DNA from: Nissolia schottii
Lineage: Eukaryota > Streptophyta > Magnoliopsida > Fabales > Fabaceae
DNA length: 64,000 bases
Assembly: GCA_003254905.1 (NCBI GenBank)
Contig: QANU01085038.1
Coordinates: 1-64,000 of the forward strand
Direction: 5' to 3'
The translations under genes were made by a program, and so were the position numbers. Positions 1 through 11,024 of this stretch are shown here, one piece after another (positions within the stretch are counted from its first letter, which is position 1; each line of letters opens with the position of its first letter). The notes under the pieces were generated by a model. That model did no database searches. It saw only the letters and a list, made by a program, of their open reading frames with translations, and was not told the origin of the DNA.

Positions 1-410
1 CTAAAATATAAAAAATAGACTAAAAATGAAAATAAATTACAAACATGTTTATTGGTAATACAAGAACATGCATGATGATTATCAAACTACTCCTAACAAA
101 TTTAATTGTATTATTATTATTATTTTATTTTTAAAATAAAATTGAGAATAAATTATATTTTCTTACAATATTTTCATTTACATGACATGAGAATAAAACA
201 TTTCTAACCTATAAGGTGAGAAGAGAAATGCATACAAGCTTGAGTACATTTTTTAAGAATGATATGTTCTCGAGAATAAATTTTATGCCTTAAAACAAAC
301 GTGAGAATAAAATTTTCCTAAGTAAATATGTCTTAAAACAAATTTTTCATTAATTCTCGTAATTAAAGCCTCAATTTTTAATTTGATTATATATGATTTG
401 TTATTATAGA
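1..410. repeat. AT-rich flank with GAGAATAAA-type dispersed repeat
   Basis: No gene is visible. Bases about 140-330 carry several copies of the motif GAGAATAAA with linking words such as CATGAGAATAAAA and CTTGAG. The same set of words in similar order reappears at about 61740-61930 at the other end of the window, so this is a dispersed element (probably a MITE). Its ends were not resolved. Confidence 0.45.
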
Positions 411-608
411 CCCGGGAATTAAGAAAGATTCAGCCTTGGGAAAATATGGGAAAGATTTGATAGAGTTGGCGAAAGAGGGAAAACTTGACCCAGTGATAGG
501 AAGAGATAATGAAATACAGTGGTGCATCCATATTCTGTCAAGGAGAACAAAGAACAATCCTGTGCTAATTGGGGAGCCTGGGGTTGGAAAAACTGCCATT
601 TCTGAGGG
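411..608 (+). pseudogene. Isolated exon of a ClpB/Hsp100-type AAA+ chaperone
   Basis: The frame reads from DPGIKK through [45 protein letters not shown] to EG. This is the start of the first ATPase domain of ClpB/ClpC proteins, including the Walker A loop GEPGVGKT. In the family this domain threads aggregated proteins using ATP. A TAG acceptor precedes base 411 and a GTACGT donor follows base 608, and the split Gly codon fits a real exon border. No preceding or following Clp exon was found: the residues expected after the loop (LAQRIV...) are absent from the next 1.6 kb, and a small MITE lies 68 bp downstream. Deviations from the usual sequence include CIHILS and AISEG. Best read as a gene fragment or pseudogene; a gene continuing off the left edge with a very long downstream intron is less likely. 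Confidence 0.7.
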
Positions 609-676
609 GTACGTAATCAAGATCTTTACATCTTCCTTATCAAGATCTTTACCTCTTCCTTACTCCTAATTGTATG

Positions 677-832
677 GGTGCGTTTAATACAAGAGGCAAA
701 ATTGAGGAATAGAGACAAAAAATATTTTTCCCTTCAAAATTTTAATTTTGTGTTTCTTACACCTAGTATCAATGAGGTACAGAAAAATTTTATGCATCTG
801 TATCTCTATTCCTTTCTAATACTAAATGCAAC
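677..832. mobile_element. Small MITE with imperfect terminal inverted repeats
   Basis: The left end GGTGCGTTTAATAC followed by AGGAATAGAGAC matches the reverse complement of the right end, which reads GTTGCATTTAGTATTAG followed by AGGAATAGAGATAC. The element is about 156 bp with no coding capacity. It resembles the ends of the larger element at 23031-23985 (GGTTGCGTTTGGT...), so they may be related non-autonomous DNA transposons. A clean target-site duplication was not found. Confidence 0.6.
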
Positions 833-2708
833 ATATATAGCTCATGTTTCACAAATCAGTTTATGAGTTTTTCCTACGTATTAAATGGAGTACCTTTTTT
901 TTTCTTTTTATGTTTTTAAGACATTTTTGTATTTAGCTTTTACACATTTTAGAATGTAAAAAAATTTGTAAGAGGATACAACATTTATCATCGACTCATT
1001 AAAGTAGGTGTGAATATAACACATGGTCGTCCTAAGTTTTGACAAAAATTATGATCATCATTGATTAAATGAAATGATATAATATATTTATTTATATAAC
1101 ATGAGTAAATAATCATGTCACATGTCACAGTAACAACTAAATTGGAACAAATTTTTTTACTATTTAGTATTTTTTAAAAAATTTGTTACAAAAACAAGGG
1201 ATAATTTCCTTTTCTTTAAGGAAAGGAAACCTCCTAAAGATAAACTAAGTTTTTTTTAAAAAAATATTAAAAGGCTAAATATTTTCTTTAAAGTTTTATC
1301 ATTTTAATAAACAAAAATACTTATATGGTCTTAGACTATATTTAATGTATGTTTAAAAATATTATCTTTTAATAAATAATTAAAAATATTATCATCAGTT
1401 CATTTTTTATTTTTATGTGTTACTACTCAGACAAGATGTGGAGATTAGTGGGGTCAATGTTGATGGGTACCAGAGTTATAAAATCAGAATAATGCAACTA
1501 AAATAGAGTTGAGAAAATTTAAACTGATACAAAGTATTTTACATGAAAAAACTCTTGAATGACAAGATAAAAATCATGTGACAATCTCTGAAAAATATTC
1601 CACTATATTCAATGATCATTATAATATATCCTTACTGCTAAGGTTGTCAAACTCAAGAGTTTAAATAAACTCATGAAAGCTCAGCAAACTCGAATCGTAA
1701 ACTCTTAATAGTTTACATATGTAAAAAATATATTATAAGCAAATATAATTAAGAACTAAACATGATTAAATTTTGTATTCATAATTGACATAATAATGTT
1801 AACTTTAAAATAAAATAAATGAAAAAATATCATAATATATACTTTAATGCATGACACTTAGTTACGTCATACTTTATTTTGTACATGTACTACTTTATAA
1901 TTTGATAAAACATAGCTCAAATATGATAAATATATAAAATTGGCTTAGTAAACTCAATAGATATTGTCTAACACACACAAAGTTAACTAAGTATCTAAAA
2001 AAGTTACCAAATTTATACATCTTGAGGTAAACTCGTAAACTCATAGATAAATTTTAACTCGTAAACTCGCTATTAAAATCGAGAGTTTACTTAAACTCGT
2101 ATGAGTTTACCAAAAAAGAGTTTACATGAATGTTAACTAGTTTTGTATAGTAAAATCGCATTACAAGTTAATTCGAGAATTTAATATCCATGCATACCGC
2201 ACACTTAAATCTAAAAGGTAAACATAGTGTTTCTCAGTGAAACTCCTCCTATTCTAATACTATAATTTTTAGGTAATTATAATATCAATAAATAATAGAG
2301 ATGATACTTAAAATATATATCCAATGTATACTTACATCCCACTCTTTAGAATTTACTCGCGCCTCGCAGAGACTTGTCACTTGCTGCTCTGACGAAGCTT
2401 CACAAGACACCCGGAAAACCCAAACCGATTATTCACCCAATTCCAACCACTATAGCTTTTCTTTGTTTGCCACTTCCATTGGCCACACCTGCACAAGGCT
2501 GGACCCAAACAAATGTATGGGGTATGATTATTCTGCCTCATTAGTTGCGTGTGAGGCATTATTGCTGAGCAAATATGGGAGGGCTTTTGTTGTGGCGTGC
2601 AATGATGGTGGACTGAATTATCTATAATATATGAAAGTTGGGAATTCTCACCCCGGCCCCACACCTTTGTGGCACACGTGTCGCACTCTCAGCCAAATTT
2701 TTCCCGCC
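833..2708. other. AT-rich intergenic stretch with a possible foldback repeat
   Basis: No gene is supported. Bases about 1640-2145 are dense in TAAACTC and GAGTTTA words in both orientations (for example AAACTCGTAAACTC near 2030 and CGTATGAGTTTAC near 2098), which suggests a foldback or MITE-like repeat about 500 bp long. From about 2340 to 2700 base composition becomes more GC-rich, which may be the promoter side of the duplicated fragment that follows. Confidence 0.4.
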
Positions 2709-3449
2709 CAAACGCATCTCTCTTTCTGCCCAAATACTTTCCCTTTCTCTTTCAAACCCTGTAGTTGCAGAAGGAAAAAAAAATTAGAGAGATAGAAAGA
2801 AGAAAAAAGAATAGACGCGTCTCTTTGAGTGGCAAGATGCGGACAGATCCAGGCCGAGCTTCTGATCCCGCGGGCATGGTTTTGGGTTCCATGGATGGGG
2901 TTTTCGTTTTTAGCAGTGGTGGTGGCGGCAGCAACAATTCGGTGATGGATGTTGGGGTTTTGAAGAAGATGAAGAGAAGCTGCAATGTTCTGTTTCAGCA
3001 ATTGAGGGAGTTCTGTTTCATTTTTTTTCATTTTATTTATTTATTTATTTTTGTTACTTCTGATTCTGTCCAAACGCATCTCTCTTTATGCCCAAAAAAT
3101 ACTTTCCCTTTCTCTTACAAACCCTGTAGTTAGAGAAGGAAAAAAAATCGAGAGATAGAAAGAAGAAAGAAGAATAGACGCGTCTCTTTGAGTGGCAAGA
3201 TGCGGACAGATCCAGGCCGAGCTCAGGGAAGCGCTGAATCGTGCTTCTGATCCCGCGGGCATGGTTTTGGGTTCCATGGATGGGGTTTTCGTTTTTAGCA
3301 GTGGTGGTGGCGGCGGCAACAATTCGGTGATGGATGTTGGGGTTTTGAAGAAGATGAAGAGAAGCTGCAATGTTCTGTTTCAGCAATTGAGGGAGTTCTG
3401 TTTCATTTTTTTTCATTTTATTTATTTATTTTTGTTACTTCTGATTCTG
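2709..3449 (+). repeat. Tandem duplication, about 360 + 380 bp, of a 5' UTR and first-exon-like segment
   Basis: Copy 1 spans 2709-3068 and copy 2 spans 3070-3449. Both start with CCAAACGCATCTCTCTTT, run through a purine-rich leader (GAGAGATAGAAAGAAG), an ATG context (GGCAAGATGCGGACAGATCC), a GC-rich coding-like core, and end with TTTTTGTTACTTCTGATTCTG. The main difference is 22 bases (CAGGGAAGCG...GTGCT) present only in copy 2 between GAGCT and TCTGATCCC, so the two copies are in different frames. The near identity elsewhere implies a recent event. Confidence 0.9.
3192..3420 (+). pseudogene. Coding-like fragment in copy 2, weakly FRIGIDA-like
   Basis: The frame reads QIQAELREALNRASDPAGM, then VLGSMDGVF, a Gly/Ser loop, and VLKKMKRSCNVLFQQL. 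The pattern of an amphipathic helix followed by DPAxxVLxxxxGxF and then a second helix recalls the repeated core of FRIGIDA/FRIGIDA-like proteins, which act with chromatin factors on flowering genes. The resemblance is by eye only. There is no good in-frame ATG (TGA stands just before a GTG at 3192), and the frame runs into T-rich sequence after QQLREF. Copy 1 (2838-3028) encodes the same core from MRTDPGRASDPAG but lacks the helix encoded by the 22 bases. Either this is a broken first exon of the gene at 4.5-8.5 kb or an unrelated fragment. Confidence 0.3.
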
Positions 3450-4504
3450 TTTGGATTTGTTTCATGATTAGAAGGAGATGGACAAGCACATGACGTAAGC
3501 GACAACGGAGCAGCACAACGGTAGCGACAGTGGAGTATCATGACACGAGCACAAACCACTTGATGTAAAACTTCATTCTCCCATTTTCTCTAATTCAAGG
3601 TTTGCACTTGGTTTAGGGTTTAATAATTTAAGGTTGCATTTCATTGTCAGAAAAAGAAAAAAGGGAAAATAAATTTGGGGGAGAAAAAATGAAGGATTTA
3701 TTAGCACCAAATGTTTGATAAAAATCGCAAGAGAACTCAAAAATATTATATTTTTTCTTTGAAGTATGTAGCAGAAAGCACAGACCGAAGGTTGCATTTT
3801 CTTTTTAGATTTTCCTAGACTCTTTCATTTTGGTCATGGATTTCGATTTAGATTTAATATACTAAAGGAATTTGATAACTTGGAGGAAGAACTCACGTGG
3901 GAAGAATGCGACATTGTCATGCTAAGTATCAATAACCTTACCAATTTTATCTTTTTCTTTATTGTTGAGGGTTGACATGTAAATAATTATTACATTTTTC
4001 TTTATTGGTTCTTCGTTGTATAGGTTCCCATTTATTTTGACACATCTATGACCAATTGCTTTTATTAATGAATCTCATGTTATTGAACCAGTCAATTTTC
4101 GGCTGTCGTTTTTCCTTATTGGTGTTTTGGATAATAGTTGTAGTAACTCTATGATTGAATGGTATGTAGGATCAAAATTCTTGGACTGAACGATTTTCAA
4201 ATTTTAATTTATGAAAAACTTGACATCATTAGATGAACATTAGTTAAATCCTCAATCAGTGATGCCTTCAACTTAAACATGTCTCTAATTTGTGCAGCCA
4301 ATTTGAGATTTCCCTTATACATTTAAATCTTGATTTTTTTTTGTAGCACATGATATTTAACAATTGTGAGTTTAAGACTTCTATTTGCGACTAATGATGC
4401 AATCACTTTGACGCATCTGATTGATACATTGCAGTGAGAATGTTGGCCTACTAGGTCTAACGCATATAGGAAGCAGAAGGGTAGTGTAGATAAATTTGTC
4501 TGTT
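3450..4504. other. Sequence between the duplication and the next exon set
   Basis: Nothing is clearly recognisable. A CAG acceptor at 4434-4436 could open an exon upstream of the first supported coding segment, but each frame contains a stop before 4505. One frame reads NAYRKQKGSVDKFV up to about 4515 and looks coding; it would need a one-base shift to join the exon below. Confidence 0.3.
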
Positions 4505-7500
4505 TTGGAGCAATACATGGAGGACTTAAATTCTAGATATGTCAATATTTTCAAAGAGTACAGCAAAGACATGGGAGAGAAAGATATACTTCTAAAGATG
4601 ATCAAAGAAGACATTAAGAGTTTCCTTGACCGACAGGATGCTATGGTATGTTAAATTTCTTCCTCTATACCTTTGGCAATATTTGTCTATAACATCACTT
4701 TAATTTTACTTCCTATTTATTTAGCAATAATCTGTTGGCTTTGCAGATGAAAGATGTTAGTGATCTTGATTCTTGGAAGTCGCATATTTCCCGGCAGTTG
4801 GATCGTGTACTTGGAGACAACGTTGTTCTGAGGTGAGAGTTTACAAGCTCTTCTATGCTTTTCTACTATAAATTTCATATTTACAGTACTTTCCATGCAC
4901 CTACATTGCTAGACACTAAACATGAAAGTTAGTTATTCTGTTTTTTGTTGGCCATATTGCCATTTTTTTTGTAATGCAGAAATGATCTTCTTCTCAATAT
5001 TTGGTACTATACTTCAGTTGATATCTTTCTTTTTAGTTTCAGACATCATGTCTAATTAACCTTTTTTTTACCGTGTCTCTCTCAAGAAAGTTTGGAGCAT
5101 TTTTTGCATCAATTCCCTTATCGATTTTCGCTGCTATATACTGTGTTTTATTATTTGGTATTGTGGATAAGTGAATAGGGTTTAGGGTAAGTTATTTGGT
5201 ACTGTGTTTTATTTAGTTATTTTTAAATGCAGAAATGACATTCAAATAGGCAGATTAGGACTCTTCTATGCTAAGTGAGGCCAAATGCAAATTCAAGGAT
5301 CCTATAGGTATGGTTCTTGGAACCTTGCAATGAAAGTATTTAATTTTGCTCTATCCATTTTAGCATACGAAATATGGTTGCTGCAATTTTTTGTTGCTGA
5401 TTTTGTTTGCCCTTGGTAAACGGAAAAAATTGATTCTAATTATGCTCCTTTTTTATTTTTATTTGCTTCAATTTATTCGTAATTGTAGCAAGTTATTTTT
5501 TGCTTCTTTGGCTTCCATTAACAATAGCAATGTTAGGTTGGAAGGAGTACAGAAGCTACGCTCCAGTGATGTATATTACACTCCGAACTATCCCATTCTT
5601 CCTCTTCAATGTTCTTTCTCTCTTTTGATTCTTCTACTATTTTGATGTGGGGATGGCACTAACTCAATTTGGGTATTCACTGCATATCCGGATGTTTAGT
5701 ACTTGCACCTCATGTTTAGTACTAGCACCTCATGTTTACATTCTTTTACTAAAGAGTGTTATCCCCCTTTTTTAGTGATTTATGAATTCTTATTTGAGAA
5801 GTTTTTTTCATTTCTTCTTATTTTTTACATTTTCTTTCTTAGTTGTCTTGCCACTAATTTATTTTTCTTCCATTCAATCCCATCCTGTTGAAGGGTGAAA
5901 TATTGAAAGTAGTAAAAGGTGACTATCAAAGGGAAACACTAAGCCAAATCCGACTTTTATAACCGCGCGATGTCTATTTTGGCAATTCAAATTGATGTTG
6001 TAGCTTCCTTTTTTTTTGCCTCTATATGTTTGTATAATTCTCAAACGGGAAAATTGATATTTGTTGTCATGATGCACACAAAGAAAAATGTTGTTATTCA
6101 GCTCCTTGATTATTTCTTTACCATACATTTGTAAAGTGGTATTTGTCCGTTTGAACTTTGTAATAGATATGACAATGAGTATGATGGGGCGCACCAGATG
6201 GGTGGAGTGATTAAAGAAATCGAACTATTTGACACTTGAGAACATGTAAGATTCCTGCATGACTATATCTCTATTAGACTCCTACATTTCTTTCACATGA
6301 TGCTTACAATCTCCTTTCTGAGGCGAAACTGAACAAGTTTGACTAAAATATAAAAGTTTATGTTGCAGTCATTTAGGAGGTTCTGAACAAGGACCAAAAA
6401 GGTGATGTTTACACTATAGTTTTTACCAATTTGCCAGCCAGAAGGTATGTTCTAAATCCTATACTCAATATTGATATAGAGTCCTACTGATGTTAGGAGT
6501 GCGCATCTTAGTAGTGAACAAGTTGATCCATCTCAGCAAGTGGGAATTATGCTAAACTAATTTTTTTGTCAAGGTTTTCTTAATGACGTCTAAACTAAAT
6601 TTTGATAATTATAATATAAATATTTTTCTGTGCAAGATATTGCACATCAGAGACACTTTCTTCATATTAATTACTCCTGTTAACCTTTCACCACTATGAT
6701 GACAAATTTTGAAGTAAATCCATATGACAAAACCTCATATAAAAATCAATTTATTGACAACCTACCGAAATATAAAATGCCAAACTAGATTGAGTTTTTC
6801 AACAGTCAGAAGATAAGCAAAATAATCCCATGAAAACTTCAAAATTTGTCCCCCATCTATATCTTAAAAGGTAGTTTAACAGTTTATGCTTACATCTATA
6901 TGATCAATCAAGCCTGCAATGTTGCCTACTCCAGACCATGATGGACTTTACAACACCAATCATTCTTCTATTTATTCACCATTTGGTGTTGCCAGACATC
7001 CAAGTCATCTTTAGCTTTACATGTTGCTTTTAAAGTATGATGAATTCAGCTTTACATGTATCTTTGCTTTGAAAGTATTTATGAATTCTGCTTCTTTTTT
7101 GTTTTATTTTGTTAAATGAATAAGTATTGACGAATTCTTCTTTTTTCATTTTTTTTTTTGGAAATGGTTGTTCAAATGTATGTAACAAACATAACTATTC
7201 TTTTTTTGTAAACACTAACTCATGTTCCCATTTCTTTTAGCAATAGAAACTGTGCTATTCCTTTTCAAATGTATCTCACATATGTGCTTCCTGTCTTTTT
7301 TTCATTTTTTTTTTAAAGAAATGGTTCTTCAAATGTATGTAACAAACATAGCTATTCTTTTTTTGTAAACACTAACTCATCTTGCCATTTCGTTTAGTAA
7401 TAGTAACTGTGCTATTCTTTTTCAAATGTATCTCACATAAATGTGCTTCCTGTCTTTTATTTCTTTTTCTTTCTTTTTTTTGGAAATACTCCTGTTAAAA

Positions 7501-8484
7501 TGTATGTAACAAACATAGCTATTCTTTTTTTGTAAACACTAACTCATCTTGCCGTTTCATTTAGTAATAGTAACTGTGCTATTCTTTTTCAAATGTATCT
7601 CATATAAATGTGCTTCCTGTCTTTTATTTCTTTTTCTTTCTTTTTTTTGGAAATGGTTCTTCAAATGTATGTAAGAAACATAACTATTCATTTTTTGTAA
7701 ACACTAACTCATGTTGCCATTTCTTTTAGCAATAGAAACTGTGCTATTCCTTTTCAAATGTATCTCACATAAATGTGCATCTTATCTTTTTTTCATTTTT
7801 TTTTTGGAAATGGTTCTTTAAATGTACGTAACAAACATAACTATTCTTTTTTTATAAACACTAACTCATGTTGCCATTTCGTTTAGTAATAGTAACTGTG
7901 CTATTCCTTTTCAAATGTATCTCACATAAATGTGCTTCCTGTCTTTTATTTCTTTTTCTTTGGAAATGGTTCTTCAAATGTATGTAACAAACATAACTAT
8001 TCTTTTTTGTAAACACTAACTCATGTTTCCATTTCGTTTAGTAATAGTAACTGTGTTATTCCTTTTCAAATGTATCTCACATAAATGCGCTTCCTTTCTT
8101 TTTTTTTGGTTTTTTTTAAATGGTTCTTCAAATGTATGTAACAATCCAAACTATTCTTTTTTTGTGAACATTGTGTTTCATGTTGTCGTTTCTGCAGTTC
8201 CGTTTCTGCACTAAATCATCAGGTGATTCTAAAAGTTTTTGGTTTATAGAATTTGAACTTTCATATTAAAGTTGTAGTTGTGAGATTGTGTACATATGTA
8301 ATTCTGAAATGTACTGCGTGTGTAGGACTTTGTTGACGAATCTAAAACATTATCATCACTGATTATACCTGCTAAGCGAAAGCAGCTTAAGGTGGAAAAA
8401 GAAAGCTTAGCTGATGGGGACAACGGTCTACTCATTCAGATGTCAAGTTCTAATGATTTGAAGGGTTCAATCAAGAAGAAATGA
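4505..8484 (+). pseudogene. Multi-exon gene of unknown family with one in-frame TGA
   Basis: Six coding segments join in phase through canonical GT-AG introns: about 4505-4645, 4747-4832, 6167-6245, 6377-6444, 8198-8222 and 8326-8484 (stop TGA at 8482). The first two give a charged helical stretch (EQYMEDLNSRYVNIFKEYSKD..., SFLDRQDAM, MKDVSDLDSWKSHISRQLD), suggesting a coiled coil. The third reads YDNEYDGAHQMGG...KEIELFDT, then TGA, then EH before its donor. Later exons give EVLNKDQKGDVYTIVFTNLP, a 25-base exon SSVSALNHQ, and a lysine-rich tail (PAKRKQ, SIKKK). Phases 0-2-0-2-0 agree across all five junctions, which chance rarely produces. The TGA is where CGA would fit (T-R-E-H). I do not recognise the family. 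The N terminus is unresolved; the fragment at 3192-3420 might belong. It could be a recently decayed gene or a gene with an alternative donor before the TGA. Confidence 0.5.
7159..8180. repeat. Minisatellite, six full and one partial units of 156-167 bp
   Basis: Unit starts are near 7159, 7319, 7482, 7649, 7806, 7962 and 8118. Each unit reads roughly GGAAATGGTTCTTCAAATG, TATGTAACAAACATAACTATTC, a T run, GTAAACACTAACTCATG, AATAGTAACTGTGCTATTCC and ends in a pyrimidine tract. Units differ by a few substitutions and T-tract length. The array lies wholly inside the intron between the exons at 6377-6444 and 8198-8222, and its pyrimidine tracts end in repeated TTTAG-like acceptor mimics. Confidence 0.92.
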
Positions 8485-10331
8485 AGACCATTATAAACAG
8501 GAGTATTGGAGGGTCCCTGAATCATGTTTTGCACACTGGCATATAATTGTTGTTTATGAGCAATTGTTTTTTGTTTTTTTTGAACTATTGCCGTTTAACC
8601 TTTTGATGGCATTGAACTTTTCTTGCGTCAAACTGGGATTACTAAGTGTCTACTTCATTTATGTATACGACTATGTGGAATGATGAACTATTTTGTGTAA
8701 TGATTAACTAATCGTATAGTTGTGGTTATATATAATAGTTGAATATCAGAAATTGTCAATTAGACCTGCCTTTATGTCTTATTTGAACACATTAGGAAGT
8801 ATATTGACATTATATTTAGATTTTGTGATGTTTTAATGATAATGGCTTATATGTGAGATATATTCTTTCTCTTCAACTAAATAGGTTCACATATGACATA
8901 AATTTGAACAAGGCAACAATAACTTAAGTATATATAGTGTTCAATATATTGTCCACTAATTTTTGTTGATGCTGCTAAGTGAAAGAACAATGCCTAACCT
9001 GTATATATAGCGTTTGTGGGCTATTGAACCGTTTTTGTATGTTATTCAAAAATAAAAGATATACAAGTGTATAGTACTTACACAACTCTGTGATACATTG
9101 TCTCAAGCCAAAATTAGTGTGGTCACACTATGACAATTTTTAAGGTAAAGATATTGAATTGGCGCTTCTATCCAGTTCAAATCCAACCATTTGACTTCAC
9201 AAGTCGGTAGAAGTACAAGTCACATGGTGACTTTCGTGCATTATATTGCTATCAATCAATACAAACAAAAGGCAAGTAGTGATAGAAGACTACACACAAA
9301 TTATTATTCTCTACCATTGAAGTAATCATTTATTACCATTAGTTAATTTTTAAAATTAGCCTTCTGCCAATAGTGGTTGTAGATGTATTCAGCCATGGAT
9401 TATGTGTAAGGTAGTGTGTTGCATAATGGAAAGTACAACTATGGGTGTGACTATTCAGCTAATTATAGGTACAACTATGGGAAAGTACAACACCCAGTAT
9501 TATTTGGCTTATAATGTTTGATGATATGATCCTTTTTTTTGGAAATTCTATGTATATATTTATTGGATTTGTTCTTACATACTCTTAGTATTTTTTTTTT
9601 CTTAGAATTTTAATTCTGGTGAATATGTAAGACTTTTCTATTATATGACCGACCTTGGCTGAACAGAATGAATATAGTATTGCCCCATCTTCAGTGTTAT
9701 GAATGAACACAAGTATTGACATCATCTCAAGCCCTGTATTACACAAGTAATGGACACAGTCCAAGGACAAATGAAAACAATTGACACAAAAGAATTTTGA
9801 CATTCAAGCATATGCATTTTTTATTAGTGGCATTGATGGGAAAGTACACCAATGGGTACATATATTTTACTGAATGATTACCCAAGGTAAATCTTTTGAA
9901 TGTTTCTGTTCTGTAGCTGTATGCTTCAAAGCAATTAAAGTTGGTTGTAACTTACAAGGAAGCACTGCAGCACCTGTGCTTTCACGTGGACTTCCAATGT
10001 ACAAGGCAAAAAGATCGTATACAAAGATCCACACACACAACCACGTCAATCATTTACCTTACTATTAGTTCTTATATATCTATATATAATAATTTTAAAA
10101 AAAATTCTATGGAAAAGGACCTTTAAAGTACCCAGTGAATATTGGTGCCAATGTACAAATTCCCGTAAAGATGATTGATGTGTTTGTACATGCTATAGGC
10201 CTTCTAGCTTTTCCATCTAATTTTGTCAAAATATTGGTCATTTTCATACAACTTTTGCTAGAATTAAGGGTTTTCTCTGCACCTTTTGGCTGAAGTAAGC
10301 AATACCTACTCTGCCTTTTGATTGGAAATCA

Positions 10332-10333
<2 letters not shown>
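8485..10333. other. Gene-free stretch
   Basis: No feature beyond the probable 3' end of the preceding gene. The short open frames near 9585-10070 lack family resemblance and splice context. Confidence 0.5.

Positions 10334-10369
<36 letters not shown>
10334..10369. repeat. (AT)18 microsatellite
   Basis: Uninterrupted AT dinucleotide run. Confidence 0.98.
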
Positions 10370-10372
<3 letters not shown>

Positions 10373-10775
10373 ATAGCTGTTACATGGTTAGGTAGTACGA
10401 AAGAGAAAAAAAGACTATATCACCTATCTGTGACACTAGAGCATATCTACGCTATGAGTGTAAATTTCATATAAAAAATGTTCAAATATAGATTAACGTG
10501 TTCATAATTATATGTAAATATATTATTTTATTTAAGCCAATTAAAATATAAAAATCATTTCTCAATAAGCATGTTTGAATAAAAATCATTTTTCATACAT
10601 TGAAATCTTTTAAAACATATAATTATTTTACATTCTTTGTATATTTAATTGCTATGCAAGACTGTCTTGAAAAATTGTACACTATCATTTTAAATAATTC
10701 AAATTCCTCTACTTTTTATGGTGAAAGATTTATATAAATCTCAGTTGAGTAATTTTAAAATTGAACTAGATGATC

Positions 10776-11024
10776 AAGGCATGTTTAGTGCAACAAATTG
10801 TTAAAATTGATTTCATTTATAAATGAAATATTACTAAATTAGTTTAATTTCATTTGGATAACCTTTTAAATGTGGTAGTATATGATTTGACGAAAATGTN
10901 AAGGCATGTTTAGTGAAACAAATTGTTAAAATTGATTTCATTTATAAATGAAATATTACTAAATTAGTTTAATTTCATTTGGATAACCTTTTAAATGTGG
11001 TAGTATATGATTCGACAAAAATGT
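10776..11024. repeat. 124-bp direct tandem duplication split by a single N
   Basis: 10776-10899 and 10901-11024 both run from AAGGCATGTTTAGTG to AAAATGT and differ at only about three positions (GTGCAAC/GTGAAAC, TTTGACG/TTCGACA). The N at 10900 sits exactly on the junction. It may be a true duplication or an assembly overlap that was not merged. Confidence 0.93.

Noticed and set aside
2301-2664. Overlapping frames on both strands in a GC-richer patch
   Set aside because: Both frames have irregular composition and no motif; the patch is more likely promoter sequence.
7159-8180. CRISPR-like array
   Set aside because: Plant nuclear DNA, units of ~160 bp without distinct spacers; it is an ordinary minisatellite.
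9867-10126. Overlapping short frames on both strands
   Set aside because: No family resemblance, no splice context, and mutual overlap on opposite strands.
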